Notes: generated from the sequence alone by a model not told the origin. Counted from the stretch's first letter, positions 1 to 8,302 are shown. The stretch is DNA of 64,000 nucleotides from Pseudofrankia sp. DC12 (GCF_000966285.1 NZ_KQ031391.1:3507208-3571207), one strand, 5' to 3'. Numbers and translations: made by a program.

Positions 1-756
1 CTCGCTGGTGGGGACCGCGGTGGGAGACGGAGGCGGGGTGGTCGCGGGTGGCGGCGGCGAGGTGGTCTGCCTGGCCGGGGTGGTCGGCGCCGCGGTCTGG
101 CGGGCGGCCGCACTGGACGTCGGCCGAGCCGAGGCGGAGGGCGTCCCCGTCGCGGGCGGTGCGGCGGGCGTGACGCCGGCCGAGGGGGCCGGCGCCGAGA
201 AGGTGGCCATGGGCTGCCCGACCCGGGTGGCGAGCGCGGACCACTGCGCGTCGCCCTTGGTCAGCCCGGCCTTCACACGCTGCTGGATGGTGGAGACGGG
301 CGCCGCCGTGCCGTCGAACAGGTTCCCGCAGGCCGCGACGCCGTCGCCGTAACCGTCGAGTCCACCGTCGAACAGGTCCTGGGCCGCGCTGTCCGGGCCC
401 GGGGGGAGCGCGCGGGCCTCCGTGACGGCGTCGGCGAGGGCGCTGCACACCGGCTGCAGGGCCGTTCCGTTCTGCCCGGCCAGGTCGGTGCGGATGGCCG
501 CGACGTCGAGCGCGACGAGTTGCCGGATGGCCTGCGTGCCGATGTACCACCGGGTCAGTGCGTCGCTGCTGACGGTTGATGCCGCGAATGCGCTGCCGCC
601 GCTGTTCGCCGTCGAGTCCGCGGGCTTAGGGCCGGCGCAGGTGGTCAGCACCCCAGCGACCGCGATGAGGATGGCTCCGGCGAGGGCGAACGGCTTCCAT
701 AGTTCGCTGGGCTCCCCGTCGGCCTTTGCACGCAGGCTCAGCCGAGGGACCGCCAT
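1..756 (-). CDS. Secreted or membrane-anchored hypothetical protein, C-terminus outside window
   Basis: The frame is open from an ATG at 756 to the window edge, so at least 252 residues are present and the stop is not seen. A strong ribosome site (GAAGGAG) lies eight bases before the ATG. Residues 1-20 are basic and polar, followed by one hydrophobic stretch (about 22-38) ending near 'VLTTCAG'. That could be a membrane anchor or a poor lipobox; the -1 Thr is atypical. The middle carries several Cys and acidic residues, and the last 60 visible residues are Pro/Thr/Ala/Ser-rich, as in cell-wall-spanning linkers. I do not recognise a family. Export is inferred from the hydrophobic segment and the low-complexity tail. 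Confidence 0.75.
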   Translation of the reverse strand, partial: MAVPRLSLRAKADGEPSELWKPFALAGAILIAVAGVLTTCAGPKPADSTANSGGSAFAASTVSSDALTRWYIGTQAIRQLVALDVAAIRTDLAGQNGTALQPVCSALADAVTEARALPPGPDSAAQDLFDGGLDGYGDGVAACGNLFDGTAAPVSTIQQRVKAGLTKGDAQWSALATRVGQPMATFSAPAPSAGVTPAAPPATGTPSASARPTSSAAARQTAAPTTPARQTTSPPPPATTPPPSPTAVPTSE

Positions 757-1066
757 CCGACCGTTCTCCTTCGAGTCACCGGCGTCAGCCAGTAGCGCGT
801 ACGAGTCGGCACGATATCGCCAGTTACGTCAGCTGCCGACGGGGAGGGTCGTTAGGTGCACCTCGCGCTCTTTCTACCCTCCTTGTCGGCCGGGTCGGAG
901 TCGGCCGCCCTGCAGGTGTTTTGACCTGGAAGGAATCCCTTGCCGAGGGCCGTCAGACCCGGTGCTGATCTGGCGGTGGATCAATCGGCTTCGCTTCCGC
1001 GAGGCCGATCGCCGGGTATACAGGGTGCCGGTCGTCCTGGGACCCCGTAGCGGCTGAGGTGAGAAA

Positions 1067-1561
1067 GTGGATGGTGTGTCGACCGTGAACCGCAGCCGAG
1101 CGAACGACGAAGCGTCCGGGCCTGGCCCGACGGCTCCCGTCGGCAGGGCCGCGGCGGGCCGAGGCACCGCGACGCGCTCGACCCGGCAGGGTGATGCCGT
1201 CTCCGCGGCGCTTGCCGCGACCAACGCGTTCACCAGCGCCCAGGAGCTGCACGCCCAGCTGCGCGCCGACGGCCAGCCGGTCGGGCTGACCACCGTCTAC
1301 CGGCATCTGCAGGTGCTCGCCGACCGCGGCGAGGTCGACGTGCTGCGCCTCGACGACGGCGAGACGGTCTACCGCCGGTGCACCACCGACACCCACCACC
1401 ACCATCTGGTCTGCCGGGTCTGCGGGCACACGGTCGAGGTCTCCGGCCGCGAGATCGAGCACTGGACCGAGCAGGTCGCCGCGGCCGAGGGCTTCACGGA
1501 CGTCGCCCACACCGTCGAGATCTACGGCCGCTGCGCCAGCTGCGCCGCCGCCGGCGCCTGA
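1067..1561 (+). CDS. zur: Fur-family zinc uptake regulator Zur
   Basis: This is a cytoplasmic metal-sensing repressor of the Fur family. The winged-helix part (about residues 40-95) includes '[15 protein letters not shown]', the usual DNA-recognition region. It is followed by the His-rich hinge '[12 protein letters not shown]' and a second Cys pair 'CASC' near the end, which form the structural zinc site. The wording around '[18 protein letters not shown]' resembles actinobacterial Zur more than Fur or Nur. The first 40 residues look disordered and the true start may be further in. The GTG used has GAGGTGAG just upstream. The gene converges on the remains of a zinc transporter operon, its expected target, and a Zur-box-like site lies beyond that. 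Zur assignment rests on sequence pattern and context. Confidence 0.9.
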   Translation: MDGVSTVNRSRANDEASGPGPTAPVGRAAAGRGTATRSTRQGDAVSAALAATNAFTSAQELHAQLRADGQPVGLTTVYRHLQVLADRGEVDVLRLDDGETVYRRCTTDTHHHHLVCRVCGHTVEVSGREIEHWTEQVAAAEGFTDVAHTVEIYGRCASCAAAGA

Positions 1562-2125
1562 GCCGGGCAAGCCTCGGCCCGCAGCCACGGAGCCACCAGC
1601 AGCGAGCCGGCGAACAGCGCCGTGACCGTCAGCACGATCGCGCCACCGGCCGCGATGTTCCACTGGGCGCTCATGGCCAGGCAGGCGACGCCGGCGACCA
1701 TCCCCAGCGCCATCGCGAGCGCCGTCATCGAGCCGGTGCGGACGCACCACCGCCGGGCGGTCGCCGCCGGGCCGACGACCAGCGTCGACGCCGTTGAACG
1801 GCTCGTCCAGCAGCAGCAGCCGGGGCGCGCCCGCGATCGCCCTGGCCAGCAGGACCCGCTGGCGCTGGCCGCCGGACAGCGTGCCGAAACGGTCCTTCGC
1901 CCGGTGCGCGAGCCCGACCGCGTCCAGCGCGGTGTCGGCGGCGCTCACCGGAGTGCCCGCACGATCACGTCGGTGTTGTGCTGCTCGGCCTTCAGGTAGG
2001 TGTCACCGGCGGATCCGGCCGGGCCGAGCGAGTCGGCGTACAGCGAGTCCTCACCCGCCCGACGCGGCCAGGCTCAGGACGCCGAGAGCTCCCGCCGCGG
2101 CCCTGGTCCGGTGCCGCCGCCTTCG
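1522..2125 (-). pseudogene. Relic of a zinc/manganese ABC transporter operon (znuA-znuC-znuB fragments)
   Basis: Read on the minus strand, three transporter fragments follow one another. First comes a signal-peptide-like stretch (about 2125-2050, '[12 protein letters not shown]') that runs into a stop. Next, ending at 1945, are the last 37 or so residues of a metal-binding lipoprotein ('[17 protein letters not shown] ... [10 protein letters not shown]'). Then from GTG 1948 comes the middle of an ATPase with the signature 'LSGGQRQR' and Walker B 'LLLLDEP', but no Walker A. At 'FNGVDA' (about 1790) the reading switches frame into the tail of an ABC-3 permease ('LVVGPAATA ... [13 protein letters not shown]'), ending at 1522 inside the 3' end of zur. 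The binding protein and ATPase have each lost their core and the permease its N-terminal part. None can work. The order A-C-B and the neighbouring zur identify the ancestral operon. Confidence 0.8.
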
Positions 2126-2190
2126 GGGGCCGGCCCGACGTTCGCCTCGATCGGGGGAGGAGCAGACCCCGCCACGGCTTCGCGCGTCCG

Positions 2191-2210
2191 TAATGAAAAC
2201 AATTTCGGAT
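2191..2210 (-). promoter_or_regulatory. Zur-box-like palindrome
   Basis: The plus-strand word TAATGAAAACAATTTCGG matches the actinobacterial Zur operator pattern (TGAAAATGATTTTCA type) at most positions. It lies about 70-90 bases upstream of the signal-peptide-like start of the transporter relic on the minus strand, where a znuA operator belongs. It stands out as an AT-rich island in very GC-rich DNA. Whether the site still binds Zur, or serves the plus-strand gene at 2363, is not known. Confidence 0.5.
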
Positions 2211-2362
2211 AGTGGTCCAAACTGGCCGCTTCCGGTCGGGCGTGTCGAGGCCGGGCGTCGTGCCCAACCGGGCGAGAGTGGGTCGGCCGTTGCACGACAC
2301 ATGCGTCGGATACAGGGGACATGTCCGGGAACCTGTGGAGATGGGCATAGGGTCACCGTGTT

Positions 2363-2722
2363 GTGAGCCCAGTCCTCGCCTCGTCCCGAGCCGGGAACTT
2401 CGTCCGCGCGCTCATCGTCATCGGCCTGATCACGATCGTCTTCCGCGAGCTCTACCTGCTGTGGTACTTCCACACCCCCGCGTGGACGTCGCGGCCGAAC
2501 GAGATCCGCTACTGCCGCACGTACTACGAGCGGCGCGACAGTCCGCCGGACGTGTCCACCGCCGACATGGAGTCGCTCGCGGGCGGCCGGGTCAAGCAGG
2601 TCATGCGCTCGCCGGTGCTGCGCCCCATCGCCGCCTACAAGCCGGCGAGGGCCTGCCCGCGCTACGTCTTCGCGAAGGTCGGCTCGGACCGCTTCGTCGT
2701 CTACACCTTCCCGACCGGCTGA
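2363..2722 (+). CDS. Small membrane-anchored hypothetical protein
   Basis: This 119-residue protein starts at GTG. One hydrophobic segment (about residues 13-33, 'FVRALIVIGLITIVFREL') is followed by an aromatic stretch 'LYLLWYFHTPAW' and a C-terminal domain of about 80 residues with two Cys ('RYCRTYY' and 'ARACPRYVF'), which could form a disulfide if the domain is outside the cell. Codon usage is typical of the window. It converges on the next gene with only seven bases between them, where a short GACCGGC/GGCCGGTC repeat may end both transcripts. No family is recognised. Confidence 0.7.
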   Translation: MSPVLASSRAGNFVRALIVIGLITIVFRELYLLWYFHTPAWTSRPNEIRYCRTYYERRDSPPDVSTADMESLAGGRVKQVMRSPVLRPIAAYKPARACPRYVFAKVGSDRFVVYTFPTG

Positions 2723-2729
2723 CGGCCGG

Positions 2730-3080
2730 TCACCGCGCCGGGCGCGGGATCGTGGCCTCGCCGGACGGCGGCGAGCCGGGGTGGCCGGCGGCGAGCACGT
2801 ACACCCGGGCGTGGATGGACGTCCGCTGCTGCAGCGCGGCGCGGACGGCGCGATGCAGCCCGTCCTCCAGGTAGAGCGTGCCGTCCCATTCGACGACGTG
2901 CGGGAACAGGTCGCCGTAGAAGGTCGAGTCCTCGTCGAGCAGCAGATCGAGAGCGAGGACCCGCTTCGTCGTGACCAGCTGGTCGAGCCGGACCTGGCGC
3001 GGCGGGATCTTCGCCCAGTCGCGCTGGCCGAGCCCGTGATCGGGATACGGGCGACCGTCCCCGACCAGCTTGAAGATCAC
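2730..3080 (-). CDS. Small conserved actinobacterial protein, ParB/sulfiredoxin-like fold suspected
   Basis: The start is the GTG at 3080 because a full GGAGG sits six bases upstream; longer in-frame starts have no such site. The 116-residue product begins 'VIFKLVGDGRPYPDHGL' and contains 'IPPRQVRLDQLVTTKR', 'EDSTFYGDLFPHVV' and 'YLEDGLHRAVRAALQQR'. Closely similar short proteins occur widely in actinobacteria and are sometimes labelled VapB-type antitoxins, but no toxin gene is adjacent. The 'DGLHRAVRA' motif resembles the 'DGHHR' region of ParB/sulfiredoxin-like domains, so a nucleotide-binding role is possible. That is inference only. Confidence 0.75.
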   Translation of the reverse strand: MIFKLVGDGRPYPDHGLGQRDWAKIPPRQVRLDQLVTTKRVLALDLLLDEDSTFYGDLFPHVVEWDGTLYLEDGLHRAVRAALQQRTSIHARVYVLAAGHPGSPPSGEATIPRPAR

Positions 3081-3431
3081 CTGTACCTCCTTCGCCGTCT
3101 CGTCAACCCACGCACACCGGGTGGCCGCGCGTCGACAACCGTCCCAACCGGCCGGAGCCGGAGCGGGTGGCCGCTCACCTTGCTCGGCGACGCCACCACT
3201 ACAGCCTAGAATCCTGCGCCCGCACCCTCGCGCACTACCACTCTCCGGCCCGCAGTTGCCCAGGTCTTGAGACACACGGACGGCATTGGCGTCGCGTAGC
3301 CGTCAGCCGGTGCGCGTGGCCTCGTTGCCAGGGCGTGTCGCGGGGTGCCCACCCCGCCGGCCGGTGCCGGCTCACGCTGCCTTCGAACCCGCCCGGGCGG
3401 CCCGTGCCGCGGGATCAGCTCGCGAAAGCGC

Positions 3432-3473
3432 TTGACCTACGCCACGACACCCACTTAAGTAAGCCTAACTTCA
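3432..3473 (+). promoter_or_regulatory. Promoter overlapped by an IdeR/DtxR-type iron box
   Basis: TTGACC at 3432-3437 and TTAAGT at 3455-3460 are 17 bases apart, a good -35/-10 pair. The 19-base word TTAAGTAAGCCTAACTTCA (3455-3473) matches the iron-box consensus TTAGGTTAGSCTAACCTAA at about 15 positions and covers the -10. IdeR/DtxR bound with Fe(II) would therefore block the promoter. The target would be the downstream DUF2470 gene, whose likely ATG is at 3500. Confidence 0.7.
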
Positions 3474-3499
3474 TGACTGCTTTGGGTGGGAGGGGCCTG

Positions 3500-4384
3500 A
3501 TGGCCGCGGAGGAACCGGACGACGACGCGATGCCCCGGCTCGCGATCCACGCGCGGACCGTACTGGCCGGCGCTCGGCACGCGCTGCTCACCCTGCCGGG
3601 AGCGCGGGTGTGTGGCTGGACCGGCCTGATCGACGACGGCGGTGAGCCCGTCCTCCTGGTCGGAGCCGGCAGCCCGCCGACGCTGACGGCAGGGGCTCGC
3701 CGCTGCCGGCTCGACGTGCCGGGGTTCCGGGGCGAGCGGCTCGTGCTCGGCGGCCAGCTGCGCACCATGCCGGGCAGCGCCGAGCAGATCGCCCGGCGGA
3801 TCGCCGGCCCCGGGCTGCGCCCGACCATGCAGGACTACGACGACGACGGGCTCGCCGCGCTGGCGCTGTCGGTCGACGAGGTGCTGCTCTGCCTGCCCAC
3901 CCCGACCGAGCCAGGCGCGCGCCGCCGTGGCCACCGCGCCGGGCGCCGGGTCAACGCGCTCGCGGGACGGCGGGGGCTGGGCCGCGGCGCCGAGCCAGCG
4001 TGGCCGTCGACGGCGTCCGGCCGCCGGATCGAGCTGGACGCGTACGCGCTCGCCGAGCCCGACCTCATCGCCGCCTACGCGCCCGACCTCATCGAGCACC
4101 TGAACACCGCGCACGTAGGCCAGTTGCGGCTCATCGCCGCCGCCCACGGCCGGACGGTCGCCGCCGAGGTGCCTGGGACCGGGTCGGCTGCGCCGATGCG
4201 CCCGGCGGACCTCAGCAGCGTCGCGGGCATCGCCGTCGGAGCGCTCGACCGCGGCGGCCTGACCCTGTGGCTGGTCGACGAGGCGGGTGCCCACGAGCTG
4301 ACGGTCGCCTTTCACAACCCGCTGACGGAGCCGCGCTCGTTGGGCCTCGAGCTGCGCCGCCTGCTCGCGGAGCCGTCCCGGTAG
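3500..4384 (+). CDS. DUF2470 domain protein, HugZ-like heme-utilisation candidate
   Basis: The likely start is ATG 3500, six bases after GGGAGGGG; an in-frame ATG at 3473 lies inside the iron box. The 294-residue protein has an N-terminal part (about 10-110) like the split-barrel of pyridoxamine-phosphate-oxidase-type proteins ('LLTLPGARVCGWTGLIDD'). Its C-terminal DUF2470 domain (about 195-294) has the family's 'LIEHLNTAHVGQL' and ends 'ELTVAFHNPLTEPRSLGLELRRLL'. The same arrangement occurs in HugZ-type heme oxygenases and their relatives. With an iron box over its promoter, release of iron from heme is a reasonable hypothesis, though no catalytic residue can be assigned here. A basic, low-complexity stretch in the middle (about 143-175) separates the domains. 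Confidence 0.8.
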   Translation: MAAEEPDDDAMPRLAIHARTVLAGARHALLTLPGARVCGWTGLIDDGGEPVLLVGAGSPPTLTAGARRCRLDVPGFRGERLVLGGQLRTMPGSAEQIARRIAGPGLRPTMQDYDDDGLAALALSVDEVLLCLPTPTEPGARRRGHRAGRRVNALAGRRGLGRGAEPAWPSTASGRRIELDAYALAEPDLIAAYAPDLIEHLNTAHVGQLRLIAAAHGRTVAAEVPGTGSAAPMRPADLSSVAGIAVGALDRGGLTLWLVDEAGAHELTVAFHNPLTEPRSLGLELRRLLAEPSR

Positions 4385-4398
4385 CGGCGGCGCGGCGG

Positions 4399-6456
4399 TC
4401 ACCGCACGGTGTAGGCGACGGTGGTGGAGTACTCGTCGAAGTCGTTGATCCGCAAGGTGATGCCCATCCGCCACGAGCCTGCGAGCGGGACCTGGGCGGC
4501 CTGGGCGATCAGCTCGCCGGTGCCGGCCGCGACCATCGGGACGTCGATCGGCCCGACCTGGGCCGCCGGCAGCGACATCGTGACCGACGCCTCCACCAGC
4601 CGCTGCGGCTGGCCCTGCGGGTCGCGCACCCGGACGTCGACCGTCTCCAGGCCGGTCCGGGTCGGCGAGACGCGGACCTCGACGGTGAGGGGCCCGGCGG
4701 TGGTCGTCGTGTGGAACGGCGGCGCGTACGTCGTGCGGCCGGGAGCACGGTTGACGAGCGCCGCGGTGACCGCGAGCACCGCCAGGCCGATCACGGCCTC
4801 GGCCATCACGCCGCGTCGCAGCACCCCCAGCGAGCCGCGGGTGACCCTGCGGCGCCCCTCCTCGTCGAACTCCGCCTCGTCGTCGTCGGCCTCGGCGCTG
4901 GCCGCGTCGGTCTGCGCGGTCATCGCCAGCGCGACCGGGCGGAAGTGCCGGATCACCCAGCGGTTCGACACGAAGCCGACCCCGAGCATCGCCAGCACGA
5001 ACCACAGCTTGTAGAGCAGCAGCCGGCCGTAGGCGGTGTCGAACAGCGCGCCCACCGCGCCGAGCTCACGCCAGCTCTGGTAAACGCCGGACAGGACGAT
5101 CAGCGCGACCGCTGTCATCGCGGCGCGCGACCAGCGCGGAAGTACCGCGGCCAGCTCGGCCGCGCGGTCGGCCTCGACCGGCACGACGTCGCCGTCATGC
5201 TCGTCGAGGTAGGCGCGGGCGGCGGCCAGCGCGGCCTCGTCGTCGAGCTCGCCGTCCTCGTCACCCTCGTCGGGGCTGGACCGGCGGACGACCGCCTCGG
5301 CCCAGTCGGCCTGGTCCTCGCTGTCGGTGGGTGCGGGGCGGCGGCGGTCGAGCAGGCCGGTGGCGAGGACCGCCAGGCCACCGAGCCAGACCGACATCGC
5401 CAGCAGGTGCGCCGTGATGCTTGTGGTCGCCAGCCACGCCCACGAGCCGACGCCGCCGTGACCGGTGAGTGCCGTCGTCGCGGCGACCGCGACTGCGAGG
5501 CCGCCGAGCTCGGCCTTCGTCCAGACCGACGGCCGCCACCCCGGCTCATCGTCCGGGGTGGTCGGCGCGTCGGGCCGCGCGGCGGTGGCCGCGAGCACCG
5601 CGCGCAGCAGTGGGACGGCCAGCAGCAGCGCCAGCAGCCGGATCAGGGTGAGCTTGCCGTACCGGTCGGCCAGCGTGGAGCCGAGCGGTGCCCAGCGGAA
5701 CAGCGCCGACAGCCCGAGATCGTCGCCATAGGGCCCCTGCAGGAAAAGACAGGCGACGGCCCCCACGAGCGCGGCCACCCACCCCGCGGCCAGCAGCCGG
5801 CGTGGCGCGGCCCGGCGCAGCCCGGCTGGCCAAAGCACCAGCAGGAAGAAGCCGGCGCCGAGCAGCACCGCCATCCCAACGAAGGCGACCAGCCTGGCCA
5901 CGCCGAACACGAACCCGGTCACCGACGAGCCGGTCTGCGCCGCGTTCGCCGCAGCGGCCTCGCTCGCCGTGGGCGCCCGGCCGATCCCGAACGCGTACCC
6001 GCCGGCGACGGGGTGGCTGTCCTCCGAGATCACATGCCAGCTGACGAGATAGGTGCCCGTCGGCAGGTTGCGCTTGAGCGCGATCGTGACCTGGGAGGCG
6101 GTCGGGCCGCCGTGCGCGCCCCCGATGTCCACCCGGGTGCCGTGTGCGTCGATCACCCGGATGGACGTCGAATCCGCCCGGACGGACTCACTGAAGCCGA
6201 GCGTCACGGTCGCCGGCGACGTCGCGGCGGCCGTGCCACCGGCCGGCATCGCCCGTTCCAGGATCGCGTGCGCCCACGCGGGCGACGCTCCCAGCCCGAT
6301 GAGGGCCACCACGGCGGTCACCGTGAGGGCCGCCAGCATGCCCGCCCGCCGGCGCCGTACGGTTCGCCTGCGGCGGCGGCGGCGGCCGGCCGGGTCGGCC
6401 GTCTGCGACGGGAGGAAGCGGGGCTCGTCAGCCGCCGTGCCGGAATTGCCGCTCAT
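4399..6456 (-). CDS. CopC-CopD fusion copper transport protein
   Basis: This 685-residue protein has three parts. After a basic leader and signal segment (about 25-62, ending 'SPAWA') the mature N-terminus 'HAILERAMPAGG' starts a CopC domain. It keeps the N-terminal copper-ligand His and the second ligand motif 'EDSHPVAGGYAF'. Residues about 185-545 are a multi-pass CopD domain with roughly eight membrane segments and an Asp/Glu-rich cytoplasmic insertion. The last 110 residues ('PFHTTTTAGPLTVEVRVSP') resemble a YtkA-like extracellular beta domain. Fusions of this type (YcnJ) import copper or supply it to cuproenzymes. The ycnI-type gene is immediately upstream on the same strand, separated by a perfect hairpin. 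Confidence 0.9.
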   Translation of the reverse strand: MSGNSGTAADEPRFLPSQTADPAGRRRRRRRTVRRRRAGMLAALTVTAVVALIGLGASPAWAHAILERAMPAGGTAAATSPATVTLGFSESVRADSTSIRVIDAHGTRVDIGGAHGGPTASQVTIALKRNLPTGTYLVSWHVISEDSHPVAGGYAFGIGRAPTASEAAAANAAQTGSSVTGFVFGVARLVAFVGMAVLLGAGFFLLVLWPAGLRRAAPRRLLAAGWVAALVGAVACLFLQGPYGDDLGLSALFRWAPLGSTLADRYGKLTLIRLLALLLAVPLLRAVLAATAARPDAPTTPDDEPGWRPSVWTKAELGGLAVAVAATTALTGHGGVGSWAWLATTSITAHLLAMSVWLGGLAVLATGLLDRRRPAPTDSEDQADWAEAVVRRSSPDEGDEDGELDDEAALAAARAYLDEHDGDVVPVEADRAAELAAVLPRWSRAAMTAVALIVLSGVYQSWRELGAVGALFDTAYGRLLLYKLWFVLAMLGVGFVSNRWVIRHFRPVALAMTAQTDAASAEADDDEAEFDEEGRRRVTRGSLGVLRRGVMAEAVIGLAVLAVTAALVNRAPGRTTYAPPFHTTTTAGPLTVEVRVSPTRTGLETVDVRVRDPQGQPQRLVEASVTMSLPAAQVGPIDVPMVAAGTGELIAQAAQVPLAGSWRMGITLRINDFDEYSTTVAYTVR

Positions 6457-6520
6457 GCGCCCAGTCTCTTTCTGCCGGGCGCCCCGTGAAAGTCCGCCCG
6501 GCGCCCTGGTCCAGAAGGTC

Positions 6521-6552
6521 CCGTCGGCGGCGGGCTGGCCCGCCGCCGACGG
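6521..6552 (-). terminator. Perfect 15-bp hairpin between ycnI-like gene and copCD
   Basis: CCGTCGGCGGCGGGC (6521-6535) pairs fully with GCCCGCCGCCGACGG (6538-6552) across a two-base gap. It lies nine bases beyond the stop of the ycnI-like gene and 65 bases before the copCD start on the same strand. There is no T-run, as is common in actinobacteria. It may end or attenuate transcription from ycnI into copCD. Confidence 0.6.
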
Positions 6553-6560
6553 TTCCCAGG

Positions 6561-7292
6561 TCAGCCGCCCGTGTTGGCGCGGCGGCGGGTCGACGCGAGC
6601 GCGAGGCCCGCGGTGACGAAGCCGAGCACGCCGACCACGAGGCCGGCGATCCCCAGCCCGCGGGCGGTGTCATCCGCCTTGGCCGCGGCGGGGGCCGCCG
6701 CCGGGGCAGGCGTGGCGCCGGCGGTGCTGGCCGTGTCGCCCGTCGCCGCGGTCAGGGTCACGGTGGGAGCCGGGTGTTCCGGCTCCGGCTGGCCGGCCTG
6801 GCTCTCGTCGATCCAACGAACCACCGAGCCGTCGGAGTACGTCTGCAGCGCCTTGAAGCTGACGGACTTCGCGTCGGTGGGCAGCGGACCGGCCGAGACG
6901 ACGAAGGTGTCGAACTCGCCGGGCTTGATGCCCGGCCCGTCGGCAGTCCAGATGATCTCGCTGACAACCTGAGTGATCTTGTCACCGTCGTCGTCGGTGA
7001 CCGGCCTGCTAGGGGCGCCGGTCTTGACCTCGTACGTCCAGCCGGCCTTCGGCTGCACCGCGACCGAGGCGATGGGATCGGCGGTCGGGAACTGCACGTC
7101 GAGCTTGGTCGTCGCCGCGGTGTCGCTCTCGGAGGGGACGTTGAAGGAGAGCTGGACGTATCCGCCCGCCGGGGCGCTCTGGGGCGACACCGTGACGTGC
7201 GCCGAGGCCGGCAAAGCCATCGCCACGACGGCGACGGCGCCGATCGTGGCCACGCCGGCGACTCTGGCGAACCGGGGCATTCTTCGGGACAT
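6561..7292 (-). CDS. YcnI-like (DUF1775) secreted copper-binding protein
   Basis: The start is ATG 7292, preceded by GGAAGG. The 243-residue product has a signal peptide (residues 1-31, cut after 'LPASA'). It matures to the N-terminus 'HVTVSPQSAPAGGYVQLSF', the diagnostic DUF1775 opening whose first His binds copper in studied members. The conserved 'WTYEVKT' and 'WTADGPGIKPGEFDTF' follow. A Pro/Ala/Thr linker leads to a C-terminal membrane segment (about 210-233) and a basic end, so the protein is anchored in the membrane and faces outward. YcnI proteins act as copper chaperones beside YcnJ/CopCD, which is the next gene. Confidence 0.9.
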   Translation of the reverse strand: MSRRMPRFARVAGVATIGAVAVVAMALPASAHVTVSPQSAPAGGYVQLSFNVPSESDTAATTKLDVQFPTADPIASVAVQPKAGWTYEVKTGAPSRPVTDDDGDKITQVVSEIIWTADGPGIKPGEFDTFVVSAGPLPTDAKSVSFKALQTYSDGSVVRWIDESQAGQPEPEHPAPTVTLTAATGDTASTAGATPAPAAAPAAAKADDTARGLGIAGLVVGVLGFVTAGLALASTRRRANTGG

Positions 7293-7534
7293 GGTGGTCC
7301 TTCCACACAGGTGGACAGGCGAACAGGAATGGGCCGGCCCCCGCTCGGCCGGAACTGGGCGACGCGGCGTCGCGGGCAGGGCCGGAACGGGAGCGGTGAT
7401 GGGCCGCCGAGGCACGCCACCGGCGTTCGCCCAGGCAGCGGCCTGCGGCGGACGGCTGCGAGCTAGGCGACCGGAACGCGAGGTCGGTCAGAGCAGTAGG
7501 CCGGGGCACCCGGGTTCCAGGTGCGCGGATCTGG

Positions 7535-8302
7535 TCAGACCACGAGGAGGGTGACGACCGGGCTCGCCGGCGGGCCGCGCCGCCGGGCGGCGCGGCCGAC
7601 CGGATGCGTGCGCGGACGTACCGGGGGTCTGCTGGCCAGCGAACCGACGTCGAGGCGTCCGTCCGCATCACCGTCGGTGGCTGCAAGCACCATTAGGCGG
7701 CGCAGCCGGGCGGCGGCCGCGACCAGCGGCCCGACGATCCGGGCCGCGGCCCTCGGCAGCGCGGTGCGCAGCGTGGCGGCGGCCCACAGCAGCCTGTCGG
7801 CCCGGTGCAGCAGCAGGCCGGTGCCCAGGAGGGCGGCGAGATGGGCGAGGACCATGAACGCGGCTCGCGTCCACGTCGACCCGTCCTGCTCCAGGAGCAG
7901 TTCGGTGGGCCGCAGCACGTGGTGGTGGCCGGCACCCACCGGATGGCTGGCGAGCACGAACGCGACGTGCGCCGCGAGCTGCGAGCAGGTGAGCAGACCG
8001 AGCACCGCGGCGAGGCCGCGGCGCCTGCGGGCGAGGCCCCACGCCAGCCGGACGAACAGCGCTCCAGCCGCGAGGACCAGCCAGGCCGGCGGTGGCTGAC
8101 CGCTGGCGGCGGTGTGTGCGCCGACCGCGAGGCTCACCGACGACCCGCCGGCCACGACGGCTCGGACCAGTCGGGTCGGCCCGGCCGCGGGCCCGTTGCC
8201 GGTGGCCGGCAGCGCGATCTCGACCGCCGGGATGCTGGGCCGGGCCGTGCTGGCGCCATGCGAACCTGGCGGCCGCGGCGCGTCTGCCCGACCGGACGTC
8301 AC
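7535..8302 (-). CDS. Polytopic membrane protein of the copper cluster
   Basis: The GTG at 8302 is chosen because the low-complexity leader from further starts (ATG 8320 or 8443) looks non-coding; this choice is uncertain. The 255-residue product has about four hydrophobic segments ('LVRAVVAGGSSVSLAVG', 'WLVLAAGALFVRLAW', 'GLAAVLGLLTCSQLAAHVAF', 'FMVLAHLAALLGTGLLL'). A His cluster 'SHPVGAGHHHVLRP' sits between the third and fourth and could bind metal. The C-terminal 60 residues are basic and probably cytoplasmic. It lies upstream of the ycnI-copCD block on the same strand, so a role in copper transport is inferred from position only. Confidence 0.65.
   Translation of the reverse strand: MTSGRADAPRPPGSHGASTARPSIPAVEIALPATGNGPAAGPTRLVRAVVAGGSSVSLAVGAHTAASGQPPPAWLVLAAGALFVRLAWGLARRRRGLAAVLGLLTCSQLAAHVAFVLASHPVGAGHHHVLRPTELLLEQDGSTWTRAAFMVLAHLAALLGTGLLLHRADRLLWAAATLRTALPRAAARIVGPLVAAAARLRRLMVLAATDGDADGRLDVGSLASRPPVRPRTHPVGRAARRRGPPASPVVTLLVV

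Noticed and set aside
953-1948. Minus-strand 331-codon frame read as one ATPase gene
   Set aside because: Only the first 55 codons are ATPase-like. The rest is antisense to zur and changes to shadow composition after the deletion junction.
2730-3080. Antitoxin of a toxin-antitoxin pair
   Set aside because: Similar proteins are sometimes labelled VapB-like, but no toxin gene adjoins it and the motif resembles ParB/sulfiredoxin-type folds more.
4000-6489. Plus-strand open frame of over 800 codons
   Set aside because: Antisense to the CopC-CopD gene, which has signal peptide, copper ligands and membrane segments. The plus frame is Arg/Gly/His low complexity.
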